Below are positions 1 through 7,499 of a stretch of 10,805 bases of DNA, one piece after another. Numbering within the stretch: position 1 is the stretch's first letter; each line of letters opens with the position of its first letter. Source of the DNA: Gemmatimonadota bacterium (GTDB taxonomy: Bacteria; Gemmatimonadota; Gemmatimonadetes; Longimicrobiales; Longimicrobiaceae); NCBI GenBank assembly GCA_019348475.1, contig JAHWJJ010000104.1, forward strand, positions 1-10,805. Direction: 5' to 3'. The notes below the pieces were generated by a model that searched no databases, was not told where the DNA came from, and saw only the letters and a list, made by a program, of their open reading frames with translations. The position numbers and the translations under genes were made by a program.

Positions 1-1158
1 GTGGACGTGGCGCTGGCCGACACCCTGCGCCCCGGCGAAACGCTCTCCGGCCTGCTCGCGCGCACCAGGCTGGACGCGGAAGCGGCCAGGGCGCTGCTGG
101 CGGAGCTGAGCCAGGTCGCGGACCCCCGTTCCGTCCGCCCGGGGCTGGTGGTCCACTACCGGATGGCGGTCAGTGACGGACGCGTGCGGGGGATGAGCAC
201 CACGGTGGACGCGGACCGCTCGCTCGACTTTCACCGCGCGGGGGCGGCGTGGGCGGCGGAGGTGAAGGAGGTGCCGGTACGCGCGGACACGGCGGTGCTG
301 GCGGGGACCGTCCGCCATTCGCTGTACCAGGCGCTGATGGACGGCGAGGGCGACGTGCCGCGCGCCGAGCGCCAGGCCGTTGCCGACGTGCTGGCGGACC
401 GCATCTTCGCCTGGAAGGTCGACTTCTCGCGCGACCTGCGCCCCGGCGACTCGTTCCGCATCCTGTACGAGCGGATGGTGCGTCCCGACGGCACCGCGCG
501 CACGTCCCGGGTGCTCGCCGTGCAGTTCAGCATCGGCGGGGCGGAGCACGACGCCTACCTCTTCACCGTCAACGGCGCGGACGACTACTACGACGGCGAG
601 GGCGAGTCGCTGCGCCGCGCGTTCCTGCGCGCGCCGCTGGAGTTCCGGCGCATCAGCTCCGCGTACTCCACCGGCCGGTTCCACCCCATCCTGCGCCGGG
701 TGCGCGCCCACCACGGCATCGACTACGCGGCCTCGTCCGGCACCCCCATCCGCGCGGTGGGCGACGGCGTGGTGCAGAAAGCCGGGTGGGGCGGCGGATA
801 CGGCAACGTGGTCGAGATCCGGCACCAGCGCGGCTACTCCAGCCGCTACGCGCACATGCGCGGCTTCGCCTCCGGCATCGCGGCCGGCACGCGGGTGCGG
901 CAGGGGCAGGTGATCGGCTACGTGGGGACGACGGGGCTCTCCACCGGTCCGCACCTGCACTACGAGTTCCACATGTCCGGCCGGCCGGTGAACCCCACCA
1001 CCATCCGCTACCTGACCGGCGAGCCGGTTCCCGGCGGCGCGCGCGGCCGCTTCCGCGCCCAGCGCGACGCGCGCATCGCGCTGATGGAGCGCGCCGGCGG
1101 GCCGCTGCTCGCCGCCAATCCGCGCCCCGACACCACCAGGACGCGCCGGCGTGGCTGA
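1..1158 (+). CDS. M23 family metallopeptidase, MepM-like murein endopeptidase (5' partial)
   Basis: Likely a zinc endopeptidase that cuts peptide cross-links in peptidoglycan from the periplasmic side. The reading frame is open from base 1. No signal peptide or membrane anchor is visible, so the true start is probably upstream and this is a 385-residue C-terminal part. Residues about 5-55 resemble the LysM/OapA-like N-terminal domain of MepM (TLRPGETLSGLL). Residues 139-215 match the MepM middle domain (KVDFSRDLRPGDSFRILYE, then a region ending RAFLRAPLEFRRISS). The M23 catalytic domain spans about 216-337. Its zinc and catalytic residues are visible as H237-x3-D241 (HHGIDYAA), H285 (YAHM) and H318-L-H320 (GPHLHYEF). 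A basic tail follows (340-385). The stop overlaps the hisA start by 8 nt, so the two are probably translationally coupled. The family call is firm from the motifs; the exact bond cut is not known. Confidence 0.93.
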   Translation: MDVALADTLRPGETLSGLLARTRLDAEAARALLAELSQVADPRSVRPGLVVHYRMAVSDGRVRGMSTTVDADRSLDFHRAGAAWAAEVKEVPVRADTAVLAGTVRHSLYQALMDGEGDVPRAERQAVADVLADRIFAWKVDFSRDLRPGDSFRILYERMVRPDGTARTSRVLAVQFSIGGAEHDAYLFTVNGADDYYDGEGESLRRAFLRAPLEFRRISSAYSTGRFHPILRRVRAHHGIDYAASSGTPIRAVGDGVVQKAGWGGGYGNVVEIRHQRGYSSRYAHMRGFASGIAAGTRVRQGQVIGYVGTTGLSTGPHLHYEFHMSGRPVNPTTIRYLTGEPVPGGARGRFRAQRDARIALMERAGGPLLAANPRPDTTRTRRRG

Positions 1159-1909
1159 CCAGGCGCGCCCGGACGCCCGCTTCGCCCTCTATCCCGCCAT
1201 CGATCTGCGCCGCGGGCGCTGCGTGCGGCTGGAGAAGGGGCGGGCGGACCGTGAGACGGTCTACGGCGGCGATCCCCACGGGGTCGCCGCCCGTTTCGTG
1301 GCCGCGGGGGCGCAGTGGATCCACGTGGTGGACCTGGACGCCGCCTTCGGCGACGGCAGCAACCGCGCGCTGATCCGCGATCTGGCGTCTTCGGTGGATG
1401 CGCGAGTGCAGAGCGGCGGCGGGTTGCGGACGGACGAGGATCTCGCGGAAGTGCTGGAGAGCGGCGTCGCCCGCGCGGTGATCGGGACGGCGGCGATCGA
1501 GAACCCGGAGCTCGTCCGCCGCGCCGTGGAGCGCTGGGGGGCGGAGCGGATCGCGGTGGGGCTGGACGCGCGCGGTCGCCGCCCCGCGGCGCGCGGCTGG
1601 ACCGAGGAGAGCGGGACGGACCTGTTCGACCTGGCGCGTTCGCTGGTGGACCTTGGCGTGCGCACCATCATCCACACCGACATCGACCGTGACGGGATGA
1701 TGATGGGCCCGAACCTGGACCTCTCCGCCGAGCTCGCCGCGCACTCGGGCGCGGAGGTCATCGTCTCGGGGGGAATGCGGGGGATCGAGGACGTGCACGC
1801 CGTCGCCGAGCTGGCGCGAGACGAGCGGAGGATCGGGGGCGCCATCATCGGCAAGGCGCTCTACGAGGGCGCGCTCGATCTCGGTTCCGCACTGCGGGCG
1901 GTGGGCTGA
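1151..1909 (+). CDS. hisA: Phosphoribosylformimino-AICAR ribotide isomerase (ProFAR isomerase)
   Basis: HisA performs the Amadori rearrangement of ProFAR to PRFAR, the fourth step of histidine synthesis, in the cytoplasm. The 252-residue product has the usual length and a (beta/alpha)8-barrel layout. Visible motifs are YPAIDLRRGRCVRL with the first catalytic Asp at D18, the phosphate-binding SGGGLR (88-93), VGLDARG with the second catalytic Asp at D139, HTDIDRDGMM (175-184) and the second phosphate loop VSGGMRG (205-211). GTG at 1151 is chosen because AGGA at 1138-1141 lies 9 nt upstream and the product begins only 11 residues before the first strand. It overlaps the peptidase gene by 8 nt and the next gene by 1 nt (TGATG). 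No other his gene is in the window, so this is not part of a compact his operon here. A PriA-like dual role (HisA/TrpF) cannot be excluded from sequence alone but nothing particularly suggests it. Confidence 0.96.
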   Translation: MADQARPDARFALYPAIDLRRGRCVRLEKGRADRETVYGGDPHGVAARFVAAGAQWIHVVDLDAAFGDGSNRALIRDLASSVDARVQSGGGLRTDEDLAEVLESGVARAVIGTAAIENPELVRRAVERWGAERIAVGLDARGRRPAARGWTEESGTDLFDLARSLVDLGVRTIIHTDIDRDGMMMGPNLDLSAELAAHSGAEVIVSGGMRGIEDVHAVAELARDERRIGGAIIGKALYEGALDLGSALRAVG

Positions 1910-2139
1910 TGCCGCGCATCGTCATCCACCGCGTCCGCGCGACGGTGAGCGTGCACTCGCTGACCCGCACGGTCCAGCACTACACCGGGCTCCCCCTTCC
2001 CGAAGCCCAGCGCGCGGTGGACCGCGCCCGCGCCGGCGAGCGCGTGGAGCTGGAGCTGGACGACGAATACGCCGCTTATGACCTGGCGGCCCTCCTCGGC
2101 GACCTCGGCGCAACGGCCGAAGTGGACGAGTCGCACTAG
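1909..2139 (+). CDS. Small protein resembling the ribosomal protein bL7/L12 C-terminal domain
   Basis: A 76-residue protein whose ATG shares its A with the last base of the hisA stop (TGATG), a classic coupled start. Residues about 13-72 line up by eye with the bL12 C-terminal domain: a hydrophobic/basic strand, then the helix start TGLPLPEA (26-33, compare TGLGLKEA of bL12), a Val/Glu-rich stretch (45-52) and a final helix-strand AALLGDLGATAEV (60-72, compare the LxxxLxxAGAxVEV ending). The bL12 N-terminal dimerization domain and hinge are missing, so it is not the ribosomal stalk protein itself. Free-standing bL12-CTD-like proteins are known but their roles are mostly undefined. Position in the operon suggests co-expression with hisA and the peptidase, not a shared function. 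That it is a real gene is well supported by the overlap and the fold-like pattern; the function is unknown. Confidence 0.75.
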   Translation: MPRIVIHRVRATVSVHSLTRTVQHYTGLPLPEAQRAVDRARAGERVELELDDEYAAYDLAALLGDLGATAEVDESH

Positions 2140-2151
2140 CCCTTAACCCGG

Positions 2152-2235
2152 AGTAGCCTCTGTCATTCCGAAGGAGGCGCCGCGCGGAACCGGGCTGACG
2201 GCAGATCCCCTGGCGCCGACTGAGGAATCTACTCG
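2152..2235. repeat. Putative dispersed intergenic repeat fragment
   Basis: The segment opens with TGTCATTCCGAAGG and ends near TGAGGAATCTACTCG, so ATTCC at one side faces GGAAT at the other as short inverted ends around a GC-rich middle. This arrangement (CATTCCGA ... GAGGAATCT) resembles small dispersed intergenic repeats I associate with several high-GC environmental phyla. Only one copy is in the window, so its repeat status rests on memory of the pattern and not on a second copy seen here. Confidence 0.4.
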
Positions 2236-2312
2236 CCCGATCTGGTGGACTGCACCGCGCGCCGTACTCGCGACGTCGGGATCCTTTTCGCCGGTTTCCG
2301 CAGAATCCAGAC

Positions 2313-2347
2313 GAGCCGCACCTCCGCCGGGGGTGCGGCTCTTTCGT
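2313..2347 (+). terminator. Rho-independent terminator-like hairpin after the hisA operon
   Basis: A perfect 10-bp stem (GAGCCGCACC at 2313-2322 with GGTGCGGCTC at 2332-2341) closes a 9-nt loop and is followed by TTTCGTT. The U tract is short but present only on the + strand side, fitting termination of transcripts from the peptidase-hisA-bL12-like operon about 175 nt after the last stop codon. Confidence 0.6.
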
Positions 2348-2491
2348 TGCGGCCCTTCCGCGAACCGCCACCCGCCGCACGACCGCGCTCCCGCCCGGAC
2401 CGCTGCGGCAATCTCTGCGCGCGGCTGTCCCACATGGAGCGCTCCCGATCTTCCAGCCGTGGTACGGCGTATCTGCGGCAAAATAAAGCAC

Positions 2492-2518
2492 TTGCGCAAC
2501 CGTGAGCGGATGCATAAT
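2492..2518 (+). promoter_or_regulatory. Weak sigma-70-like promoter candidate upstream of the array
   Basis: CATAAT at 2513-2518 matches five of six bases of the -10 consensus. It lies in the least GC-rich patch of this gap, which includes AAAATAAAG at 2480-2488. TTGCGC at 2492-2497 could be a -35 box, but the spacer is only 15 bp. If active it would transcribe the 10-bp array toward the threonine aldolase gene about 570 nt downstream. The call is tentative. Confidence 0.25.
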
Positions 2519-2670
2519 CGTACGGAGTAAACGACGCTCGCATCCACCCGACTGCTCCGATCGGGCAGCGCGTGACGACGATCCTCAAAGGCAGTTCGTC
2601 TGCAGCAGAGGCGGAGCCCACCACCGAGTTCGCCGGCTCCCACTCTCCAGACTTCGGCCCTGAGAACGCC

Positions 2671-2890
2671 ACGTGAGGGGACACGAGGGGATGCGAGAGG
2701 ATACGAGGAGATACGAGGAGATACGAGGAGATACGAGGGGATACGAGGGGATACGAGGGGATACGAGGGGATGCGAGGGGATGCGAGAGGATGCGAGAGG
2801 ATGCGAGGGGATGCGAGGGGATACGAGGGAATCCGAGGGAATGCGAGGGAATGCGAGGGAATGCGAGGGAATGCGAGGGAATGCGAAGGA
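2671..2890. repeat. Array of 22 tandem 10-bp units, consensus ATRCGAGGGR
   Basis: Twenty-two consecutive 10-base units run without a single insertion or deletion; the first (2671) and last (2881) are the more degenerate ones. Variants come in blocks: ATACGAGGAG three times (2701-2730), ATACGAGGGG four times (2731-2770), ATGCGAGGGG and ATGCGAGAGG mixed (2771-2820), then the ATNCGAGGGA type (2821-2880). Block-wise variants imply growth by local duplication. The + strand is strongly purine-rich. The unit contains no stop codon in any frame on either strand, which creates long spurious ORFs. The period is close to one helical turn. Function is unknown. Confidence 0.95.
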
Positions 2891-3086
2891 ATGAGGCGGC
2901 GGCTGTAGCTGTGACCTCGTTTCGAAACAGCGCGAATCGGAGACAGCATGGGATACTCCGGGAGGGGACGCGGGACCATGGGATGCGGGAGCAAGTGCCT
3001 CCGGATGAACCCGGCCGATGCGCCCCTTGCCCGGCGGACGGCGCGGGGGGATCTTTGGGCGCGAACCCACCGCCAGCGGATCATGG

Positions 3087-4139
3087 ATGCCCGCCGATTC
3101 CGAAGCCGCCGTAGACCTTCGTTCCGATACCGTCACCAGGCCCACACCTGAGATGCGGCGCGCGATCGCCGAAGCCGAGGTGGGCGACGCGGTGCTGGGC
3201 GACGATCCCACGGCGGCCGCGCTGGAGCGGTACGCGGCCGAGCTGCTGGGAAAAGAGGCGGCGCTCTTCTTTCCCAGCGGCATCATGGCGAACACCGCCG
3301 CCCTGCTGGTGCTGGGCCGGCCCGGTACCGAGGCGGTGATCGAAGCCGGGGGCCACATCCTCAACTACGAGGAGGGTGCCGGCGCCGCGTGGGGCGGCAT
3401 CCAGCTGCGTGCGGTGCACACGCCGGACGGGCTGCTGCGCCCGGACGACGTCGCGGACGCCATCCGGCCGCCGTCGCCGTACCTGCCGCAGACCTCGCTG
3501 GTGTGCCTGGAGAACACGCACAACGGGGCCGGCGGACGGGTGATGCCGCTGCCCCAGCTCAAGGCCGTCGTGGCGGCGGCGCGCGAGCGGGGCGTGGCCG
3601 TGCACCTGGATGGCGCGCGGCTGCCGAACGCGTCCGTGGCGTCGGGCGTGCCGATGGCCGAGTACGCGGCACCCGTGGACACGGTGATGGTGGCGGTGTC
3701 CAAGGGGCTGGGGGCGCCGGTGGGCTCGCTGCTGGCCGGGAGCGCGGAAGCCATGCAGCGGGCCTGGCGCATCCGCCGCCGGCTGGGCGGGGGGATGCGG
3801 CAGGCGGGGATGCTGGCTGCCGCGGCGCTGTACGGCCTGCGCAACCACCTGCCGCTGCTGGAGCACGACCACCGGCGCGCGCGCGACCTGGCGTCCCGCG
3901 CCGCGCGCATCGAAGGGCTCTCCGTGGCGGTGCCGGAGACGAACATCGTGATGATCGAGCTGGCCGATCCGCGGCTGCAGGCCGCAGAGATGCTGGGCGC
4001 GCTGGAGCGCAGCGGCGTGCGCATGGTGCAGTTCGGCGCGCGCCGGCTGCGGGCGGTGACGCACCTGGACGTGGACGACGCGGGGATCGCCCGCGCCGGG
4101 GATGCCCTGGAGCAGGCCGTCCGCGAGCTCCTGCCCTGA
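3087..4139 (+). CDS. ltaE: Low-specificity L-threonine aldolase (PLP-dependent)
   Basis: Cleaves L-threonine or L-allo-threonine to glycine and acetaldehyde with pyridoxal phosphate, in the cytoplasm. The 350-residue product has the family length. It opens with the family signature VDLRSDTVTRPTPEM and continues with GDDPT, FFPSGIMANTAALL (62-75), the His of the GGHILNYEEGA loop (H90), LENTHNGAGG, the PLP-facing Asp of HLDGARLPNAS (D175) and the Schiff-base lysine in VSKGLGAPVGS (K206). The start at 3087 is chosen because the conserved DLRSDTVT normally lies within the first 10 residues. An in-frame ATG at 3018 would add 23 residues of low-complexity Arg/Gly sequence. No strong Shine-Dalgarno sequence is visible before 3087. 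The gene stands alone, with the repeat gap upstream and the recA leader 159 nt downstream. Substrate stereopreference cannot be read from sequence. Confidence 0.93.
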   Translation: MPADSEAAVDLRSDTVTRPTPEMRRAIAEAEVGDAVLGDDPTAAALERYAAELLGKEAALFFPSGIMANTAALLVLGRPGTEAVIEAGGHILNYEEGAGAAWGGIQLRAVHTPDGLLRPDDVADAIRPPSPYLPQTSLVCLENTHNGAGGRVMPLPQLKAVVAAARERGVAVHLDGARLPNASVASGVPMAEYAAPVDTVMVAVSKGLGAPVGSLLAGSAEAMQRAWRIRRRLGGGMRQAGMLAAAALYGLRNHLPLLEHDHRRARDLASRAARIEGLSVAVPETNIVMIELADPRLQAAEMLGALERSGVRMVQFGARRLRAVTHLDVDDAGIARAGDALEQAVRELLP

Positions 4140-4149
4140 ACTACGCCGG

Positions 4150-4165
4150 GCGGAAAACGTTCCGC
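4150..4165. promoter_or_regulatory. Inverted repeat just upstream of the recA promoter
   Basis: GCGGAA (4150-4155) and TTCCGC (4160-4165) flank AACG, 11 nt after the threonine aldolase stop and 10 nt before the proposed recA -35 box. It could be a regulator (LexA-like) operator or a short hairpin; there is no U tract for a terminator. It does not match the E. coli (CTGT-N8-ACAG) or B. subtilis (GAAC-N4-GTTC) SOS boxes, so the operator reading is a guess. Confidence 0.3.
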
Positions 4166-4175
4166 AACGAAACCC

Positions 4176-4204
4176 TTGTGCGGCGGCCTCCGCCGCCGTA
4201 AACT
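4176..4204 (+). promoter_or_regulatory. Candidate sigma-70-type promoter for recA
   Basis: TTGTGC at 4176-4181 and TAAACT at 4199-4204 are separated by the optimal 17 bp. Each box keeps most of the key bases (TTG of the -35; TA.A.T of the -10). The spacer includes an inverted repeat, CGGCGG-CCT-CCGCCG (4181-4195). Transcription would start near 4211 and give a leader of about 90 nt that carries the palindrome CCCCCGGCCGGGGG (4227-4240). Confidence 0.45.
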
Positions 4205-4284
4205 TTCGCCTTATCTTCGGGAACCGCCCCCGGCCGGGGGTGTACCATCCGCACGCCCGGACGGGCTCGCCACAAGCGCTTACC

Positions 4285-4290
4285 AGGGGA
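4285..4290 (+). promoter_or_regulatory. Ribosome binding site deciding the recA start
   Basis: AGGGGA lies 8 nt before ATG 4299. It selects this start over the in-frame upstream start near 4176, whose extra residues have no counterpart in RecA proteins and would lie in the promoter region. Confidence 0.75.
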
Positions 4291-4298
4291 AACGAGAG

Positions 4299-5342
<1,044 letters not shown>

Positions 5343-5365
5343 GCCCCCGGCGCCGGCTGCGATAC

Positions 5366-5403
5366 AAAAACGCTCCTCCCGCTTCGGCGGGAGGAGCGTT
5401 TTT
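5366..5403. terminator. Strong bidirectional rho-independent terminator after recA
   Basis: A perfect 17-bp inverted repeat (5366-5382 with 5387-5403) has the extra-stable UUCG tetraloop at 5383-5386. The stem core is CGCTCCTCCCGC, with five A on the left and five T on the right. It therefore reads as a terminator on both strands. It begins 23 nt after the recA stop. Confidence 0.93.
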
Positions 5404-5589
5404 CCGTCGAGTCCCGGCCGCCGCAGGTCGCAACCCTGTTGATGCGCGGGGACCCGCCGTAGGTTGTCGGCCCTCGCGAGCGGCCGTCGCCCCGGCACTG
5501 CGGTTGCACAGGGCGCGCCGCTGCCGGCCGGCTTTCGGCGAACCGCCCGGCAGTGGTGCGTTTTCCCGCTCCCCTCCACCCCTCACGGC
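5404..5589 (+). promoter_or_regulatory. GC-rich, structured leader region upstream of kup
   Basis: This 186-base stretch lies between the recA terminator and the proposed kup start. Several segments can pair: GCAACC (5430-5435) with GGTTGC (5502-5507), GCGGG with CCCGC around 5446-5457, and CGGCCG at 5415-5420 with matching CGGCCG and CCGGCCGG segments further on. AACCCTG followed by GCGGGGACCCG faintly recalls the 5' half of ydaO-type (c-di-AMP) riboswitches, which often control K+ transport genes. The typical GGGGUGAAUC segment is not seen. No convincing promoter was found. Treat this as a candidate leader, not as an identified riboswitch. Confidence 0.25.
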
Positions 5590-7482
5590 GTGACACACGG
5601 CACACAGCAGGAGCCGACCGGCCGCTACTTCTACGTCCTTGCCCTGGCGGCGCTGGGCGTGGTGTACGGCGACATCGGCACCAGCCCGCTCTACGCGATC
5701 CGCGAATCGCTGGGCGAGCACTACGGCCTTACGCCCGCGCGCGAGAACGTGCTCGGGGTGCTGTCGCTGATCTTCTGGGCGCTCGTCATCGTCATCTCCG
5801 TGAAGTACCTGACGTACGTGATGCGGGCGGACAACCGCGGCGAGGGCGGGATGATCGCCCTTACCGCGCTGGTGGCGCCGCAGCGGCGGATGCGGGCGGG
5901 GAGCCGGCGGTGGACGCTGGTGCTGGTGGGGCTGTTCGGCGCGTCGCTGCTGTACGGCGACAGCATGATCACCCCCGCCATCTCGGTGCTGAGCGCGGTG
6001 GAGGGGCTCAAGGTGGCCACCCCCTTCTTCGAGCCGTACATCCTCCCCATCACCATCGTCATCCTGGTGCTGCTGTTCGCGGTGCAGAGCCGCGGCACGG
6101 CCGGCATCGGCAAGGTGTTCGGGCCGGTGACGCTGGTGTGGTTCACCACGCTGGGCGCGCTGGGCCTGTACCAGATCGTCAAGCGCCCGGAGGTGCTGCT
6201 GGCGATCAACCCCCTGCACGGCGCGGAGTTCTTTTTCCGCAACGGGTGGCAGGGGTACTGGGTGCTGGGTTCCGTGTTCCTGGTGGTGACCGGGGGCGAG
6301 GCGCTGTACGCGGACATGGGGCACTTTGGCAAGAAGCCGATCCGCTTCACCTGGTTCGCCCTGGTGCTGCCGGCGCTGATCCTGAACTACTTCGGGCAGG
6401 GGGCGCTGATCCTGGGCCATCCGGAGGCCGTGGAGCACCCGTTCTTTCTGATGGCGCCGCAATGGGCGCTGTATCCGCTGGTGGCGCTCTCCACCGCGGC
6501 GACGGTGATCGCGTCGCAGGCGGTGATCTCGGGGGCGTTCTCGCTCACCCGGCAGGCGGTGCAGCTGGGCTACCTGCCGCGCATGCGCATCGACCACACG
6601 TCGGAGCGCCAGATCGGCCAGATCTACATCCCCTCCATCAACTGGCTGCTGATGGTGGCGTGCATCGGGCTGGTGCTGGGCTTCCGCAACTCCAGCAACC
6701 TGGCCGCGGCGTACGGGGTGGCGGTGACGACGGACATGGTGTTCACCACCATCCTCTTCGCCTTCGTAGCGAGCAGCCGCTTCGGGTGGGCGCGGTGGAA
6801 GGTGGGGGCGCTGGCCGGCGGATTCCTGGTGGTGGACCTGGCCTTCTGGGGCGCCAACATCGTCAAGATCCCCAACGGCGGCTGGTTCCCGCTGGTGATT
6901 GCGGGCGCGTTCTTCACGGCGATGACCACCTGGAAGATGGGGCGGCAGATCCTGGGCGACCGGCTGCAGGAGCGCACCCTTCCCATCAAGCTGTTCCTGG
7001 CGGACCTGGAGGGGAACCGCTTTACGCGGGTGGGAGGGACGGCGGTCTACATGTACGGCAACCCGGAGGGCACGCCGCCGGCGCTGCTTCACAACCTGAT
7101 CCACAACAAGGTGCTGCACGAGCGCGTGGTGCTGCTGACGGTGGAGACGGAAGAGATCCCCATGGTGGACGACGAGCAGCGGGTGGAGGTGTCGGAACTG
7201 GGGCACGGCGTGTTCCGCGTGGTGCTGCGCTACGGGTTCACGGAGGATCCCGACATCCCCAGCGCCCTGGCGCTGGCGCGGGACAGGGGACTGACCTTCA
7301 AGCCCATGGAAACCAGCTACTTCCTGGGCCGCGAGACGCTGATCGCGTCCAAGTCGCCGGGAATGGCGCTGTGGCGCGAGCAGATCTTTGCGCTGATGTC
7401 GCGCAACGCACGCAGCGCGACGTCGTTCTTCGGGCTGCCGCCGAATCGAGTGGTGGAGCTGGGGGCGCAGATCGAGCTTTGA
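5590..7482 (+). CDS. kup: Kup-family potassium uptake permease
   Basis: Imports K+ (with H+ in the E. coli protein) across the inner membrane. From GTG 5590 the product is 630 residues, close to E. coli Kup (622). Visible signatures are ALGVVYGDIGTSPLYA (21-36), GLFGASLLYGDSMITPAIS (114-132), TGGEALYADMGHFGKKPIR (234-252), NYFGQGAL (266-273) and ASQAVISGAFSLTRQA (308-323). About twelve hydrophobic segments occupy residues 13-445, ending with the pair around FLVVDLAFW and GWFPLVIAGAFF. A cytoplasmic tail of about 185 residues follows. The frame is open back to ATG 5464, but those 42 extra residues are Arg/Pro-rich, have no family counterpart and overlap the structured leader. No Shine-Dalgarno sequence precedes 5590, so the start remains uncertain. 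The gene appears monocistronic, insulated by the recA terminator. K+ specificity is inferred from the family. Confidence 0.95.
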   Translation: MTHGTQQEPTGRYFYVLALAALGVVYGDIGTSPLYAIRESLGEHYGLTPARENVLGVLSLIFWALVIVISVKYLTYVMRADNRGEGGMIALTALVAPQRRMRAGSRRWTLVLVGLFGASLLYGDSMITPAISVLSAVEGLKVATPFFEPYILPITIVILVLLFAVQSRGTAGIGKVFGPVTLVWFTTLGALGLYQIVKRPEVLLAINPLHGAEFFFRNGWQGYWVLGSVFLVVTGGEALYADMGHFGKKPIRFTWFALVLPALILNYFGQGALILGHPEAVEHPFFLMAPQWALYPLVALSTAATVIASQAVISGAFSLTRQAVQLGYLPRMRIDHTSERQIGQIYIPSINWLLMVACIGLVLGFRNSSNLAAAYGVAVTTDMVFTTILFAFVASSRFGWARWKVGALAGGFLVVDLAFWGANIVKIPNGGWFPLVIAGAFFTAMTTWKMGRQILGDRLQERTLPIKLFLADLEGNRFTRVGGTAVYMYGNPEGTPPALLHNLIHNKVLHERVVLLTVETEEIPMVDDEQRVEVSELGHGVFRVVLRYGFTEDPDIPSALALARDRGLTFKPMETSYFLGRETLIASKSPGMALWREQIFALMSRNARSATSFFGLPPNRVVELGAQIEL

Positions 7483-7499
7483 GGGAACAGGGAACAGGG
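7483..7499 (+). repeat. GGGAACA short tandem tract directly after kup
   Basis: GGGAACAGGGAACAGGG begins on the base after the kup stop: three GGG runs separated by AACA. It is followed by AATCG. Similar GGGAAYA runs recur at 7859-7887. Confidence 0.7.

Larger units (their letters stand above)
2140..3086. other. Gene-free intergenic stretch with repeat fragment, terminator and 10-bp array
   Basis: Nearly 950 bases separate the bL12-like gene from the threonine aldolase. It holds a possible dispersed-repeat fragment (2152-2235), a hairpin terminator (2313-2347), a less GC-rich patch with a weak promoter-like signal (2480-2520) and the 10-bp tandem array (2671-2890). After the array come a 10-bp palindrome GTTTCGAAAC (2919-2928) and a G-rich section at about 2947-2990 that loosely recalls array units. 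ORFs on both strands here run through the repeats and have no recognisable domain; I do not regard them as genes. Confidence 0.7.

Noticed and set aside
249..1373. 374-residue + strand frame overlapping the peptidase and hisA
   Set aside because: Arg/Gly/Ala-rich frame-shifted reading of two well-supported genes.
2671..2890. CRISPR array
   Set aside because: Units are 10 bp and directly adjacent, without unique spacers, and no cas gene is present.
2143..3084. 313-residue minus-strand frame with SHSLAFPRIP-type repeats
   Set aside because: Its length comes from the stop-free 10-bp array, and its ends lie in a putative dispersed repeat; no domain and no clear ribosome binding site.
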